Shown piece after piece: positions 31,960 through 43,885 of a DNA stretch of 64,000 nucleotides (position 1 is its first letter; each line of letters opens with the position of its first letter). The DNA comes from Atopsyche davidsoni (lineage: Eukaryota; Arthropoda; Insecta; Trichoptera; Hydrobiosidae). A program made the translations under genes and the position numbers. The notes below the pieces were generated by a model. That model did no database searches, was not told the origin of the DNA, and saw only the letters and a list, made by a program, of their open reading frames with translations. The stretch is from assembly GCA_022113835.1 (NCBI GenBank), contig JAILWY010000018.1:16949501-17013500 (forward strand), in the 5' to 3' direction.

Positions 31960-32660
31960 AACTTGTAATATATTTGAGGCTTTGCTTTATGTGTCTGGAG
32001 TGGCTGTCCTGCTCGGCCACCCCCCGCGGACTGCGGTCAGGCCACAAAGAGCTGAAACGGACCTCGGTATCGACTAAGTGAAAAAGGACGCACCGCGGCG
32101 TGCGCTCGCCGGCCAGCTCGAGGTTTCCTTCCGATGGCGGGATAAGATTCGGTAATGGATCGTGTTTAAATGGCTTTGCATTGTGCTTTTTCAGATTTCA
32201 ATAATACCGAAAATATTGCCGTTACGTGACTTATTTGAACAGAAAAAAAAAGATTTGTAAAAATACGCGCATTCATAGAATACAGATGATTCCCTTTAGA
32301 ATTAAATCTGAGGCCGTTTGCACGGTCGGCTCCCGGCGTTAGTGGGGGACTATTATGTAAGCGGAATGACGTTTTCCATCAACTCGATTTTAGAGTTTCA
32401 CGAAGACGGACGAATGGCGGAGGTGACCCCCGGGTCGTTCAACCGTCGCCGATACTTCTGAGAGTAAACAGGTCCGTTATCCGATATTCGTTATTCGTTA
32501 CCCGCTCGCCGTTAGCCGCTCGCAGTTTATGGCCGCTACGTGAGGTAACGGAAGGACCCGGCGATTTCTTCAAATGCGCTATTTCAACTAAGATTATTTG
32601 GGTCGAAGGGTTGGGCCCATTACGCCTCGGGGTTATAAACAACCGGGCTTTTTTCAAGTG
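31960..32660. promoter_or_regulatory. Long GC-richer island
   Basis: The longest island in the middle of the window. It includes 'ggccaccccccgcggactgc', a block of near-repeats of 'cgttann' around 32473-32515, and 'gtgacccccgggtcgttcaac'. A 112-residue minus frame (32439-32777) shows no known domain. Candidate regulatory cluster; function inferred. Confidence 0.35.
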
Positions 32661-35394
32661 GTAAGTAATTGACACTTTAAACTGATGGCTTTTGATGGAA
32701 AAGCTTAGCACCTCGGAAAAGCTTTTTTTCATATGGTAGGTCGACCTCAATCGTTTTTGTGTGGTTGTTGGGCGCATATTTTATGACATTTTTACACTTT
32801 GTTGCGAGAAACGATCTTTGCTATGCATTCTGTGTCCTAAAATTTTCTTTTGTGTTGAAAAAATGATTAGCAATAAACTTGTTTAGTTTAAATTCATTCA
32901 AGCCGGGTGGATAAAATAAGTTTTAAAGATTGTTTCAAGAGCTCCCTGGAAGCATAAGTTGATTTAAATTTTACTATATTTATCATATTGTATATTTCTT
33001 TTTAGGATATACAATAAGTAGAGTAATGAATTCAGAAAGAAAAAAATCTATTTGAGTTATAGCATTAATTAGTCAGTGTAATAACCAAGAACGGGTCCAT
33101 CGATAATAATTACTATAAATAGAATTAAAGACACCTTGTTATTCTATCACAGTCTATCAATTATACTTTACCTTTGTCAAGCTTTCTAAAGTGAATCCCA
33201 AATGAATAATTCATTATGATTCAATGATTAAACTGAGAGATTAGTTGAGTATCGACTGATTAATATATATTAGTGTATGAAATTGTACTTTCTAATCAGA
33301 AACAGATAATGCGTGGAAAATTAACAAATTATAAGGTGTTCATACGAGGTTATAATTAAAAGGTGAGCAAAACTAACATTCAAATAATAAGGTTGATTAT
33401 TTCATTTTTACTAAAGTATTACCACATAAAAATATTACAGGCCTAAATAAGTTAAAATATGGTATTTATACACAAAAGTTGGAAAGAAACTTCTTTGCTG
33501 ACAGTTTACTGAGAACAGAGTTTTCTATTCAAATCCCAGATTATTTATTTCATACATTATTCAAAATGTTTTTTGTAAATTAAAAAAATCAAACTTCTGA
33601 TGTAATAAAATGAAAAAAATGGTATATGAAAATAATCTTCAGTAAAGGTTTTCTGTAATTTCCTTCATCGTAAAAGGTAGCAAGAAGCAAAATATATAGC
33701 TTTTAGTGCTTTACAATGCTAATTTCCAACTATAGGATCTGATATTCGAACTCTGATTAAAAATCAGATATTAAATTTTACACGTACAGTTTCACTGATA
33801 TTTATAGCTCAATTTTGTGGTTATCTTCTTCATGTGAGCTTTGAAACTAAGAAAATTCTAAGTCAAATACTACATTTGAAATTAAAACAAAAAATTTCGT
33901 ATAACAATAGAAACCATCAACAAAATAAACACGTTTCTTGCAGGATAACACCTGACGTCTGACTACAGAAAAGCACCGCAAATAAATGTTATCCTCGATA
34001 TTTTATTTTGAACAATGTATTGAACAATTAACAAATTTTTATTTATATGATCAGTTACCGGCTCAAACATAGGCAAGCATAACAGCCGGCAACGAGTTTC
34101 ACACTCCGGATTTAACCAGCGAAAACCGGTCGGCAAAAATCGGTGTGTGTGAAATAAGCCATTGCCGTAACAGAATTTATTTTATACACGCCACAAACAA
34201 TTTTCAATTCTAAATTAAATTATGATATTACAAGAGACCATTAAAACAATATTAATTGCACCGTTTCACGGTTTAATACGACACTGCTTTTGTTATTTAT
34301 TTGTTTAAATGTTGTCGCTTTTTAAATGTATAAATAAATATTAAAATGCAAATATTTTCACAAGATATAATATGCACAAGTATGTTGATTTAAATTAACG
34401 TGAAATTTATTATTTATTGCATTGACTTTGATTTCATCGCGTGGTTGTTTGAAAACAAAATTAGTTTTTGGATTTAATATGAAATTAATTTAATGAATTA
34501 TGTCAAAATAAATAGAATGGTTTCAATGAGAAAATTACAAATTTTAGGTATTTTGTCAATATGTTCACGCAGATTTATATGTTTATAATTGACATTTTAG
34601 TGTTTGAAGTGCCAAAATACCGAAAAAAATAATTATATTGTATAAAATATTTTTATTCACAATAAATACGTGAACGTCACAAATTACGGTTTATTAAATA
34701 CTATCAAATAATTTTTATTTAAGCATAATATAGTATTTTACTTAAAATACCACTCATTTACGATTCATTATTTTAATTTGACTAGATATTATATATTTCC
34801 TTAGAACCTACCTATTTTCAAAACTAAAATGTTGGATATATCATTATACAATTTACCATAAAGTAAATATTGTTATTAGTACTCGAGAAAATTAAATTTA
34901 TATAAATTATAGTTTACGCAGTATCAAAGTCTCATTGTATTCGAACGATTTTATAAATGCGTGGTTCTCAAAACAAAACTATTTTAATACAAGTAATAAC
35001 TGAAACACAAAACAGAATCCACAATAAAAAACACAAAATGATTTTAGTTTTATAATCTTTCTTTTGACTCCAAAATAAAATAAGATCTCAATCAAAGCAC
35101 GGCAGGTATTTAATCAGATAAGGTAATTATCCATTTAATATAAATTTATGTACTTAGTCCAACTACAATTTTCAATTTGTTCACATGTGTTTGATAAAAT
35201 TGTTTAATGTTGCAAAATTATTTTTCTTAAAAAAATAGCACAATTATTTAAAAAGCATCTATATTTAGTTGAATAAAACTCTTAACCGTAAATGTAACAA
35301 AAAAATTATTTTCCCAAAGAGTCATAAATCTTGATAAAATCCGTTCAATTTAAAATGTTCATATGGAAACGGGTGAGTAAACAGAAAAACCATT
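32661..35394. other. Long AT-rich non-coding stretch with one small island
   Basis: No gene or dispersed repeat recognised. A small GC-richer island at about 34060-34155 contains repeated 'ccgg' words (cagccggcaac, ctccgga, aaaccggtcgg). Otherwise featureless. Confidence 0.45.
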
Positions 35395-35650
35395 AGTTGT
35401 GAAGCACGGCGTAGAATACTTAAAACACACAAACCTATGGCAGTATTATGCCATTAGTTGATTGATAAGCATCACTGGAGCGCTGTGTAACGTCTGGGCA
35501 ATTATAAAGTGACTATTTGTCTGTGAGATGTCGGGCCGCCCCCCTAATGGAGGCCCTTCCGCCCGGAGCGGACGCCCAGTGATCCCGGGATCACCGTGGA
35601 GGGATCCCGGCTCGGAGAAAGCTACACCGCCAAGCCAACCCTTCTCCGAG
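35395..35650. promoter_or_regulatory. GC-rich island with 16-bp palindrome
   Basis: GC-rich block with the perfect 16-bp palindrome GTGATCCCGGGATCAC at 35579-35594. A second 'ggatcccgg' lies just downstream, and 'cggagaaa' is answered by 'ttctccga' about 50 bp later, so this DNA can fold extensively. The 68-codon frame through it has no known domain. Confidence 0.35.
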
Positions 35651-36369
35651 GGATTACACTTCTATTCAATTCTTAACTTGAACTCGATCAAGAAAGCGAC
35701 TGACGCGATGTCTACTATATGCAATTTGTTTTAATACACGGAACTTTCAGCACTACTAGTGTACGAGTATTTCTAGGGTTATTCCTTAAGTGTTCAACAA
35801 ATCCAAGTAAGCACATTTCAGCCTTGGGCATTCAATCGAATTCAGATCAGATGTAATGGAATTTTAATAAAAACATGGATATAATATTTCATATATGTCA
35901 CGTTCTTTCCCATACAAATCTGCCCAAAACTATCAACAGTCAATTGATATACACACGTGCAAAGCATGACATTACACATGAAATACGAGTAAACAATACA
36001 ATTCGTCTAAACTAACTTAAATCATATTCCATTGATAAACGCGGAGTTGAATGTATTCATGGTAAAACATAGCACCGTAGTACAGCCGCGTATTCTGCAA
36101 ATGTTATTTTCAATGCAAACGAGCATCATAGAACACCTGAATTAACACGAACACACGCTGAAATATATTTTATTAATGCTATATGCTACAAGTTATAATA
36201 ATTGTTTTTATGATACGAAGTTTATGGAATCGTTGAATTTTTTTTGTAAGTTTAGTAAATTATTTTTCTTGTGCGTTGATAGTTTGTGTACACGATGTTT
36301 TCATGGTATAAGCTTTTCGTTATTTTTGAGCAAATCAATCGAGTGTAGGCTTAGCATAATTACTAAGGT
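35651..36369. other. AT-rich non-coding stretch
   Basis: No feature supported. Confidence 0.5.
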
Positions 36370-36620
36370 TCGCCGGGGATAGCAGATTTGCGTGGGCCAG
36401 ACCACCCTCCATACATTAGCGTGCTCCCGGGGCGGGCCATTAGAGCGCCCCGGCCGGCCGGAACTCCGAGCATCGATATTCCGAATTAGCGGAATTATAT
36501 TCTGTAAGAGGATCTGAGGCCAGCGTCTCCGGGCTGGCGGCCCGCGGGACCTCCGAGCTCTCCTTTCGAATCTTCAACAACAACAAGCCCCCCGGAGTAT
36601 TCCCTCCCGCTATTTATACA
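36370..36620. promoter_or_regulatory. GC-rich island
   Basis: Strongly GC-rich unrepetitive block (for example 'gccccggccggccggaactc') with flanking AT-rich sequence. No reading frame. Candidate regulatory element by composition. Confidence 0.3.
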
Positions 36621-37035
36621 TAATTTTAAGAAACCTATGGAGCGTGAAATCATGCTGACGAATTTCTAAAATGTTTTTTTTTGGTTGTTTACATTAAATT
36701 GCAAAAAAAATATTTCCGAGCTTTGTGAGCCTAAGAAATTCATTTATGGTTAAAATAATATTTTTTTCTGTCGGTATTATTTTCTAGGTAGCTTTATTTT
36801 TTTCTTGTTATTTGATTAGATTTGTAGTAAAAGGAGATTTAAATTTTTGAACACCGTTCTATACGGAAATATGACTGTAAGTCACTGTGGTTTGTAACTA
36901 GGGTTTTTAACTAACCATTAGGTTACGAAACAGGTATAAGTTTTTATTTGAATACTGTCGTTTTTGTCAAAACGTATGGTGTTAAAGAATTTTTTCTTTC
37001 TGGTTACGTTTAACTTGCTGAATATTGGTCTATAG

Positions 37036-37483
37036 CAGTGCTTCTCAAAGTGGTCCCTACGGACCCCAGGAGGTCCCTGGGATCATTCGGGGGATCCTTA
37101 GAAAATTAAAATCGATTTGAGGGTCCCTGAACAACGCCAGGGGGTCCGCACAAGGTTTATAATAAAAAAAAAAAAAAGTGATATACCTATGGAAGTTAAA
37201 ATAAATAACAATGAATACATTATTAGCGATTTTTACGTCCTAAGGTGAGTCAGGTAGGTTAATACGCAATAGAGTCGATACTTGCACCAACAAGTCTATA
37301 ATATGAATTTATGTAGTTTTTCACCCAAGGTCCGTAGGCAAGTTTCGACTATGAAAGGGGGTCCGTAGGCAAGTTTTGACTATGAAAGGGGGTCCATGGG
37401 CAAGTTTTGACTATAAAAGGGGGTCCATGGGCAAGTTTTGACTTTGAAAAGGGGTTCGTAAAAAAAGAGTTTGAGACCCACAG
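37036..37483. mobile_element. hAT-like non-autonomous element
   Basis: Ends 'cagtgcttctcaaag' (37036) and, read inward from 37483, 'ctgtgggtctcaaac' match at 11 of 15 positions, with the CAG/CTG-type start and 'tctcaaa' core common in hAT ends. They are bounded by a near-perfect 8-bp duplication (gtctatag at 37028-37035, gtctatgg at 37484-37491), the size made by hAT transposases. The inside has no transposase frame and is built of 'ggtcc' words, including the 31-bp tandem array. Confidence 0.75.
37328..37460. repeat. 31-bp tandem repeat, about four units
   Basis: The word 'tcc(g/a)t(a/g)ggcaagttt' starts at 37331, 37362, 37393 and 37424, an exact 31-bp period; each unit ends 'gactatgaaagggg' with small changes. 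It lies in the right half of the hAT-like element. The minus frame through it gives a repeated 'HGPPFIVK'-type peptide, a consequence of the repeat only. Confidence 0.9.
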
Positions 37484-37589
37484 GTCTATGGGCTCTGTAT
37501 CAGCTACACAGTCAACACCCAGCGATATATACATTTGAAATTTTTTTTCAGCCAGCATAAAAAAATACGGCCGTGTAGAGTGCCTCGAT

Positions 37590-37875
37590 ATTTTTATTTA
37601 CACTTTAATAATAAGTTTGTAAACACGAGGGCCGGGCTGAGTGCGGCGCGGGGCGGCCGGGCGGGCTGTCACGTAAGGCGGGCAGGTAATTGATTGATGC
37701 GCCCCGCGCTCCCCTCCCTCCCTGCGAAGAAAATTTCTCCCCAGATCCCCGTGTGACAACATTTCATGCGAAGTTCCTAATTGAACAGGTGTGAGTGCCG
37801 GCAATCGTGGCCGTGGTGAGGCATCGATGGTTTATTCAACTCGAAAAAAATCTAATTTTCTCGCGCAAGGAAGCG
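37590..37875. promoter_or_regulatory. GC-rich island
   Basis: GC-rich complex block. It contains CAGGTG in 'gaacaggtgtgagtg' and 'cgcggggcggccgggcgggc'. A 68-codon minus frame has no recognisable feature. Candidate regulatory element by composition. Confidence 0.3.
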
Positions 37876-38725
37876 AGCGGTGGTGGAACTCTTTAATTTT
37901 ATGTGCGATTCGCACAAGCTCTGAAAAATCAGTGATTCAAGAGTATATTTGTATTATATAATAGAATATTTGGCACCCTTATTTTCTTATCATAAATATT
38001 CAAGTTTAAATTGAATACGTAAAAACAATTTAACTTAGTGAATTAGACCTTCGTTGTTATTTATTATTACAATAAATATAATTTCCTAAATACTGTTTAA
38101 ATACGCAAAAAAATAAACTATTGGATGTACCCTGTGAAGGGTTACTCAATATTGAAGCATTTTTAGTTTGAATCTTGCACTGTTGAATTGTTCACTGTCC
38201 ATCTTATAATGGGTACAGGCCTCGCCAAAATATTTTAAAAATTAATGTACAAGCCCATTATGTTTGCCATTTGGGAATATAGAATATTTTTTAGAAGTGG
38301 CTCTTCTCTTTGCCAATTTGGTCCGTTCCCCTATGCTGGAGACTCGCCATTTGCCCTTTACCACATGTAATATTGTTATTTCTATTGTCTTGTATTTGGC
38401 ACACGTAAGCTTGCGAGTGGTTGGGGATTAATTAGAATTTATTAAAATTTTATTGAATATAATGATTATTTGTATCTGTTATAACACATTAGTACTCATC
38501 TGTCCTCCATTTTTCTTAATCAATTTACTTTTTATCCTATATTTCCTAGTCTCTATATAATTTCACTGCTATAAGATTAAATGTGACAATGTCGTTTGAA
38601 ATTTCAAACTATTTTGACTATGAGCATGTTCGCTTCCTGCCGTCGTTACTTAATTAAAACCTGTAAAGTTTTAATTTAAGCATTCAACACTTGGAGTATA
38701 TCTTATAGTTGTGATGAAGTTAGCT
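37876..38725. other. AT-rich non-coding stretch, possibly with an old repeat
   Basis: No gene. Around 38206-38270 an inverted pair 'ataatggg' / 'cccattat' brackets 'caggcctcgcc', which may be the remains of an inverted-repeat element. There is no second copy in the window to confirm it. Confidence 0.35.
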
Positions 38726-38935
38726 GCAAGAAGGCGCGCAGCAAACTAAGTTGTTAAACTTTACCCGGGCTGGCTCGTACGCAAATGCAGTGGATTTTAT
38801 AATAAGTGAACGCCTACAGTCTAGCTAATAAAAAGCACAAGCGGCTGATAAGCTGCTTACGTGAGCTTTTACGAGTGATTGGACAGCTTAGTGGCACTAC
38901 CTTACCGATGTCGGATGCATGGAATTCATATGTTA
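38726..38935. promoter_or_regulatory. Moderately GC-richer island
   Basis: Complex sequence ('aagaaggcgcgcagcaaac', 'acccgggctggctcgtacgc'). No frame or repeat. Composition-based candidate only. Confidence 0.2.
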
Positions 38936-39588
38936 TATAATACATATTTTTTTTGTAAATAATAAATTATTTAGTTTTTATATATTTTTTAAATACAAAG
39001 GCCTTATACCGTGTTAAATCAGTTCAGTTGTAATAATTCAAACAATCTAGTGTAAAAAAAAATGCTCTTAAAATCTTTTGCTAAATTATTATTTAAAAAA
39101 TCTAAAATATTATTGGAATTTGTATTCAACGTTTGCTTCAAAGTGTTTAGCTCTATAACTTTCATAGGAAACATCGAGTTAGCTTGTAGTTAGAAGTTTA
39201 ATAATATAATTCTCACGAATTATTGTAATCTTTTACTAACAAGGCACACACACGTCTAAAAAAGACAATTATGTTATCAAACTTTGGAAAACGGTTTCGT
39301 GAGTTAAAACATTATAATCTGATGGTACATCTCTCTAGCACTTTGCATGGGAGTTGTGTAGACGCCACACGCCGCGCATACACCGCGGTGTGGTTATTAT
39401 GGGGTAGACTTACAAGGCATTTATTAGCGAGTCAACAAGTAGTGTTGAAAATACTTTATAAGATACTTGTACTTTGAACGTGTTCTCAGATTTTCTACAC
39501 AAGGTCTAAGGTGTGAAGATCAAGCGTGGATTTTCAAAATATAACAAGCACAGTTGAGAAATACTTGACATTATTGCTTTCTATATTA

Positions 39589-39800
39589 AGTTGGATTAAT
39601 GTCAATCAGAATGCGTTTTTATTTACCCATGCAGGTATTAGTATGTTTATGTGATTAAGCACATTTTTTCACACATTGAAAACGATTAAAGAAAACTCTC
39701 AGAAAATATCATCGTGACTTGTGTGGGATTCGAACCCACATCCCCAAGCTTTCATGGCAGGTGCATTTATCCAACTATGCTAACGAGCCACTGCAATTTA
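39589..39800 (-). repeat. tRNA-like element, copy 3 (most complete tRNA-like core)
   Basis: On the minus strand the core (about 39721-39793) reads as a tRNA-like unit. It has an acceptor-like 'gtggctc', an A box (ttagcatagttgg), 'atgcacctgccatgaaagc', a T-arm with perfect B box GGTTCGAATCC, then 'agtcac', which can pair with 'gtggct'. The anticodon region does not form a proper stem. It is therefore tRNA-derived rather than a tRNA gene. The left flank and arm (39589-39720) are almost identical to 39987-40120, but the core is inverted relative to that copy and the right arm is missing. Confidence 0.8.
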
Positions 39801-39986
39801 GTGAGAATTTCTAATAATCATATTTTTACATATGAACCAATATGCCCGGGCTAATCAATATTCAATGATTTGCAAACACTGGACTTTTTTAAATTAAAGT
39901 AACAAGTGAAGCATTTTTATATCCAAATCTGGTTATTATTATTTTTAAAATCTATTGATGTTTAGCCGAGACGCGCACCATTCTAT

Positions 39987-40256
39987 TTATATTAAGTTGG
40001 ATTAATGTCAATCAGAATGAGTTTTTATTTACCCATGCAGGTATTAGTATGTTTATGTGATTAAGCACATTTTTTCACACATTGAAAACGATTAAAGAAA
40101 ACTCTCAGAAAATATCATCGTTAGCATAGTTGGATAAATGCACCGGCCATGAAAGCTTGGGGATGTGGGTTCGAATCCCACACAAGTCACGATGATATTT
40201 TCTGAGAGTTTTCTTTAATCGTTTTCAATGTGTGAAAAAATGTGCTTAATCACATA
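39987..40256 (+). repeat. tRNA-like element, copy 4 (perfect palindrome)
   Basis: Two arms of 67 bp (40054-40120 and 40190-40256) are perfect inverted copies. They enclose a 69-base core with an A box (ttagcatagttgg) directly at the arm junction and a B box GGTTCGAATCC about 35 bases on. Ends TGTG/CACA with TA outside are compatible with, but do not prove, Tc1/mariner-type mobilisation. Upstream, 39987-40053 duplicates 39589-39655. The perfect arms imply recent origin or gene conversion. Confidence 0.9.
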
Positions 40257-40539
40257 ATTATTGCTTTCACTTTGTTTCAATATGCTTGTTAAAATAATCT
40301 TTTGACTTTTATAAAACAGGTCGGTTTGTTATTATTTTCGTAACAAATTTAAAAATACGAAGCTTTAACAAATCACTAAAAATCTGACTAAGAGGGTGAC
40401 GGTAGCTGAATTACAAATTTTAGAAGCTCAGTTTACACTTTTATTTTTTTACATGCGAATTCATACTACCCAAGCACACGAATTCCTCCTGAAAAAACGT
40501 AGCGTTCAATAATAAAAATGCTGAAAGATATTGAGCGCA
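40257..40539. other. AT-rich non-coding stretch
   Basis: No feature supported. Confidence 0.5.
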
Positions 40540-40760
40540 CGCATTACACTGGAGGGTATTTCCCTCAGACTGTTGTTTTCAATCGATCTCGGGTCGACTA
40601 AGCGCGGTGCCACTCTCCTCTCCAGCCGAGGCAGATCAATCACTTCCGTAAGGCGCGGGCCTTTTAAACCGAGGCCCGGAGCGGATAATCCTGGGGGGCC
40701 CTTTTCAGTCCCGGAAGGGCTTTGAGGCGCTCTCAGTAGAACACCCCTATTCAAGTATTC
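40540..40760. promoter_or_regulatory. GC-rich island
   Basis: Complex GC-rich block. Frames on both strands (64 and 82 residues) overlap and have no known domain. Candidate regulatory element by composition. Confidence 0.3.
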
Positions 40761-41695
40761 ATCTGATGTTGAGATTGTTGTCTATTAGGTTTTACGCTTT
40801 GTTGCTGTGAAAAAATCAAAATGGCGGCAAAATTTTATTTATTTTATAAAAGAAAGTGATAAATAGGCCCCACATTGCTATTTTGCATATTCGGATCTAT
40901 AGTCGTGTTTTTTTTATCTATCACTCATCGGTCGATCGTTAAAATGCGTCTTTTTCCCAGTGATACTTCTTAAATACCTTAGGATTTTTTAAGCACATTT
41001 GAAGCCGAAAAAACAAGTATAAAAGCTAAAATAATTTCAAACTTACAAATCAGATAAAATACTATTTTTAAATGATCGAAAAATTCTATAAATTATTTTA
41101 AAATAAAATATAGCTAAGCTTTATAAAAATAAGTGTTGTCAATAAGCTTCATTTAAGATTTATCTGTTGAATAACGTCATCAAATTTATTTTCTTAACAA
41201 AACAACTATAAAAGTAATTTGTTGTAGCATCACATAGCGAAAAAACAAAAAAAACTTTATTTAAGTATAGTTATAATATATTTATTTAAAATAAACATAT
41301 ATTAATATAATAACAAATATTATGTATTATTACATTTTTTACAACAAATATTAAAGTGCCAACAAAATATGCAGAAAAGCCAACCTGGGAGCTAAAGCTT
41401 TGTGGCTTTTATGAAACTTTTTCATAAACAAAAGCTTAAACCATACTTTACTGGTATGTTAAAGCTTGGAAAATTAATAGAAACCCACATATTATTTTAT
41501 AAACCTTTTCCTAAAAAATATACCGGAAAGAAAAATAAGTCATACATACGACTTATTGTTCACTTTGTATTTTCATTCTTCTCAGTATCGTCAACACCAG
41601 CGAATAACCAATTGCGAAGAGAAACATCATTTTTCATTTAAAAGTGAGAGAAAACAATTTTTGTGTAGAATGTCTCTTTAAATGGTTCAATTGAA
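40761..41695. other. AT-rich non-coding stretch
   Basis: A Lys/Phe-rich 79-codon plus frame at 41402-41641 has no recognisable feature. No repeat identified. Confidence 0.45.
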
Positions 41696-41699
41696 TGAG

Positions 41700-41800
41700 T
41701 TCACTGGGGGATGGGGGTTGGTGGCCAGCGCCGGAGCTGTCCCGGCGGACGCATCTGCGGCCTCCACCATCCGACCTCAGGGGAGGAGTCGTCTGCATGC
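41700..41800. promoter_or_regulatory. Small GC-rich island
   Basis: About 100 bp of GC-rich sequence ('gggggatgggggttggtggc', 'agctgtcccggcggacgcat') just upstream of the family B copy. Composition only. Confidence 0.2.
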
Positions 41801-41869
41801 AAATTTGCTTTCAAAATAATCACCTTGTTGTATTAATTTACTGTGATTTTTAAAACATTTATGATTCTT

Positions 41870-42235
41870 CATCAAGTGCCTCTCCTCAGAGGTGGTTGGC
41901 GACTAATTCACAGAGCATATACTCATGCTGAGCATATACTTAGCTAAGCCAGTGTTCATGGTTTTTTAAGGAGAAAAGAGTGCAGTAGGTCCCCAGGTCC
42001 GCAAGTCTGCGTAATGCTGCTGTCCAATATCATTATTATATAATCACTTCCTTACAAAGCTCTGGCAATTAGATCTGATACTCTTTCTGCAGCAGGCTAC
42101 AGAAACAATAACATGAACTCCCACCCCACTTCCGGAGAACATCCCTCAACAATCATTCCAATTTCATTACCGATCCTTTACACACGCTCAGGGTACAGAA
42201 TGGCAGCCACACACAAGCCACAGAATGGGGAGAGC
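41870..42235 (+). repeat. Family B dispersed repeat, longest copy
   Basis: Co-linear with 8505-8825 but carrying extra segments, for example about 41925-41945 and 42003-42070, where 'gcatatactcatgctgagca' is partly repeated. Shared words are listed under the 8.5 kb copy. The 84-residue frame that overlaps its end is not a transposon protein that I recognise. Confidence 0.8.
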
Positions 42236-42599
42236 GGGAGTATTTTATGTAGTAGAATTAAATGGGGCTATTTTAATCTCTGTATTGTTAAAGGAATAAA
42301 CCTGGTGTGCACATTATTATTTTTGAATGAAATTTATCTACATATAATTATATTATATTTTAATTAACGATTGATGTATAAAACAGCCTATTTAAATATT
42401 AAAATTACAACGAGGTTAAAATCTTTATTGGTGTCTATTGTTTATAAATTATTTTGATATATGCATGCATAAAATATTTTTAGTTTTTAGAAAAAAAAAA
42501 AGGTGTAAAAATTTGGTTGCATATCTTTCCATGGTAAATTAATAATTTTTTCAAGGTTTATTATTTTTTTTATGTTTTACCCTTATTTAACCCTTATGT

Positions 42600-42712
42600 T
42601 TGAGGCCTTGAGTGCGTCAGTTCGGCCCAGTGAACGGTGCACTGTGTAGCACCGAAGCCGGCAGTCAATACGAGCTGAATGTCACGGCCCCTGGGCTGCC
42701 AGTCTTTGTTTA
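42600..42712. promoter_or_regulatory. Small GC-rich island
   Basis: Compact block from 'tgaggccttgagtgcgtcag' to 'ggctgccagtctttg', unrepetitive, in otherwise very AT-rich DNA. Candidate regulatory element by composition. Confidence 0.25.
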
Positions 42713-43425
42713 AAAACAAACTACGGATTTTATTCTTGTTTTAAAATGCTTTTTTTTTGCTATTTTTAATGGTCATCAACAAATATTTTATAAATAAAAC
42801 ATACTGTTGGACTAATTGAGGTTTTATCAATATGATAAAACTAAGGACCACGGCTAGGAGAATTCGAATATTTTTATGTGTGTATTTTTATTTTTTATAA
42901 GGCTTCTTCAGATTTTTGACGTGAAAAATAAAAATGCTCACATTAAAAAAGTAATCGTAATACCGTTTGGCATTTTATATTTGTTGTTTAAATATCATGT
43001 AAAGTGTTACATATTAAACTAGACTTTCGAGATGAAAAAACCTTTTTATGTCATTTTTATCAACGATATTAGAAAATGTAAAAGCTGTATACGTAAAAAC
43101 AGAATATTTTATCACAATGTCATAAATACAAATCATAAAACATTTTTTTTTGTCTACAAAAAGGTGCTTTTTTTAACACTGTTAAACAGTCCTTCAGGTC
43201 TTATTTAATATCTTTACTGTAAAAATCTTAAGCGTAAAATTACAATGTAATTTCTAAAATTATAGTAAAAAAAATAATCCATTTCCATGAAAAAAAACCA
43301 ATAATACTTTAAAACCGATTTTAATATTTTTTTCAGAATTCTTTATTCCATGAAATAATGTTAAGGCCCATAAAATCTGATAAGTTTATTATACTCGCTC
43401 AGTTGATAAAACCGCTTCTTGATTT
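42713..43425. other. AT-rich non-coding stretch
   Basis: No feature supported. Confidence 0.5.
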
Positions 43426-43429
43426 TTTT

Positions 43430-43885
43430 CCTCTCCCCAGAAGCTTTGCGTGTTGTATGAAGAATACGAACAAGGATAATAGGAGCTCCTACACAAATCA
43501 TGTAAAAGTTAGAAAGTGGCCATACCTGGCCGGGGTCGTGGGAACCGTCAGTTGTCGGAGAAATTTCCCCAAGTCAGGTGTTATAAATGAGTCGAGAATT
43601 GAATCAAAACGCCCCATTAAACGAGTGATTTATGGTTGAAATAATTTATTACGGACCGAAAGATGAATTTTCCTGCGAGGGCGTCGGAGGGGGAGGCGAC
43701 TGGCCGTCACGAGAAAGAAGGTCCCTTGTAAAGATGTCAGGGGGCGCAAATCTGGATCCCCTGATTACATTATTGTCAATGCCGAGCCTGCCGTCAGGCG
43801 TCACAATCTATTTCAAACTCCCGGCGCCGGCACCGACTGACAATCACATAATATTGTTCGGCCTCCCTGTTCCTGCCAAATGTTT
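43430..43885. promoter_or_regulatory. GC-richer island, candidate regulatory element
   Basis: A long block of complex sequence. Two overlapping plus frames (93 and 91 residues) cover parts of it but neither shows a domain. Both begin or end in AT-rich sequence, so I do not call a gene. It includes 'gaggcgactggccgtcacg' and 'gtcaatgccgagcctgccgt'. Confidence 0.3.

Noticed and set aside
39721..39798. tRNA gene on the minus strand
   Set aside because: A and B boxes are present, but the anticodon stem does not pair and extra bases separate T-arm and acceptor; it shares arms with a repeat family.
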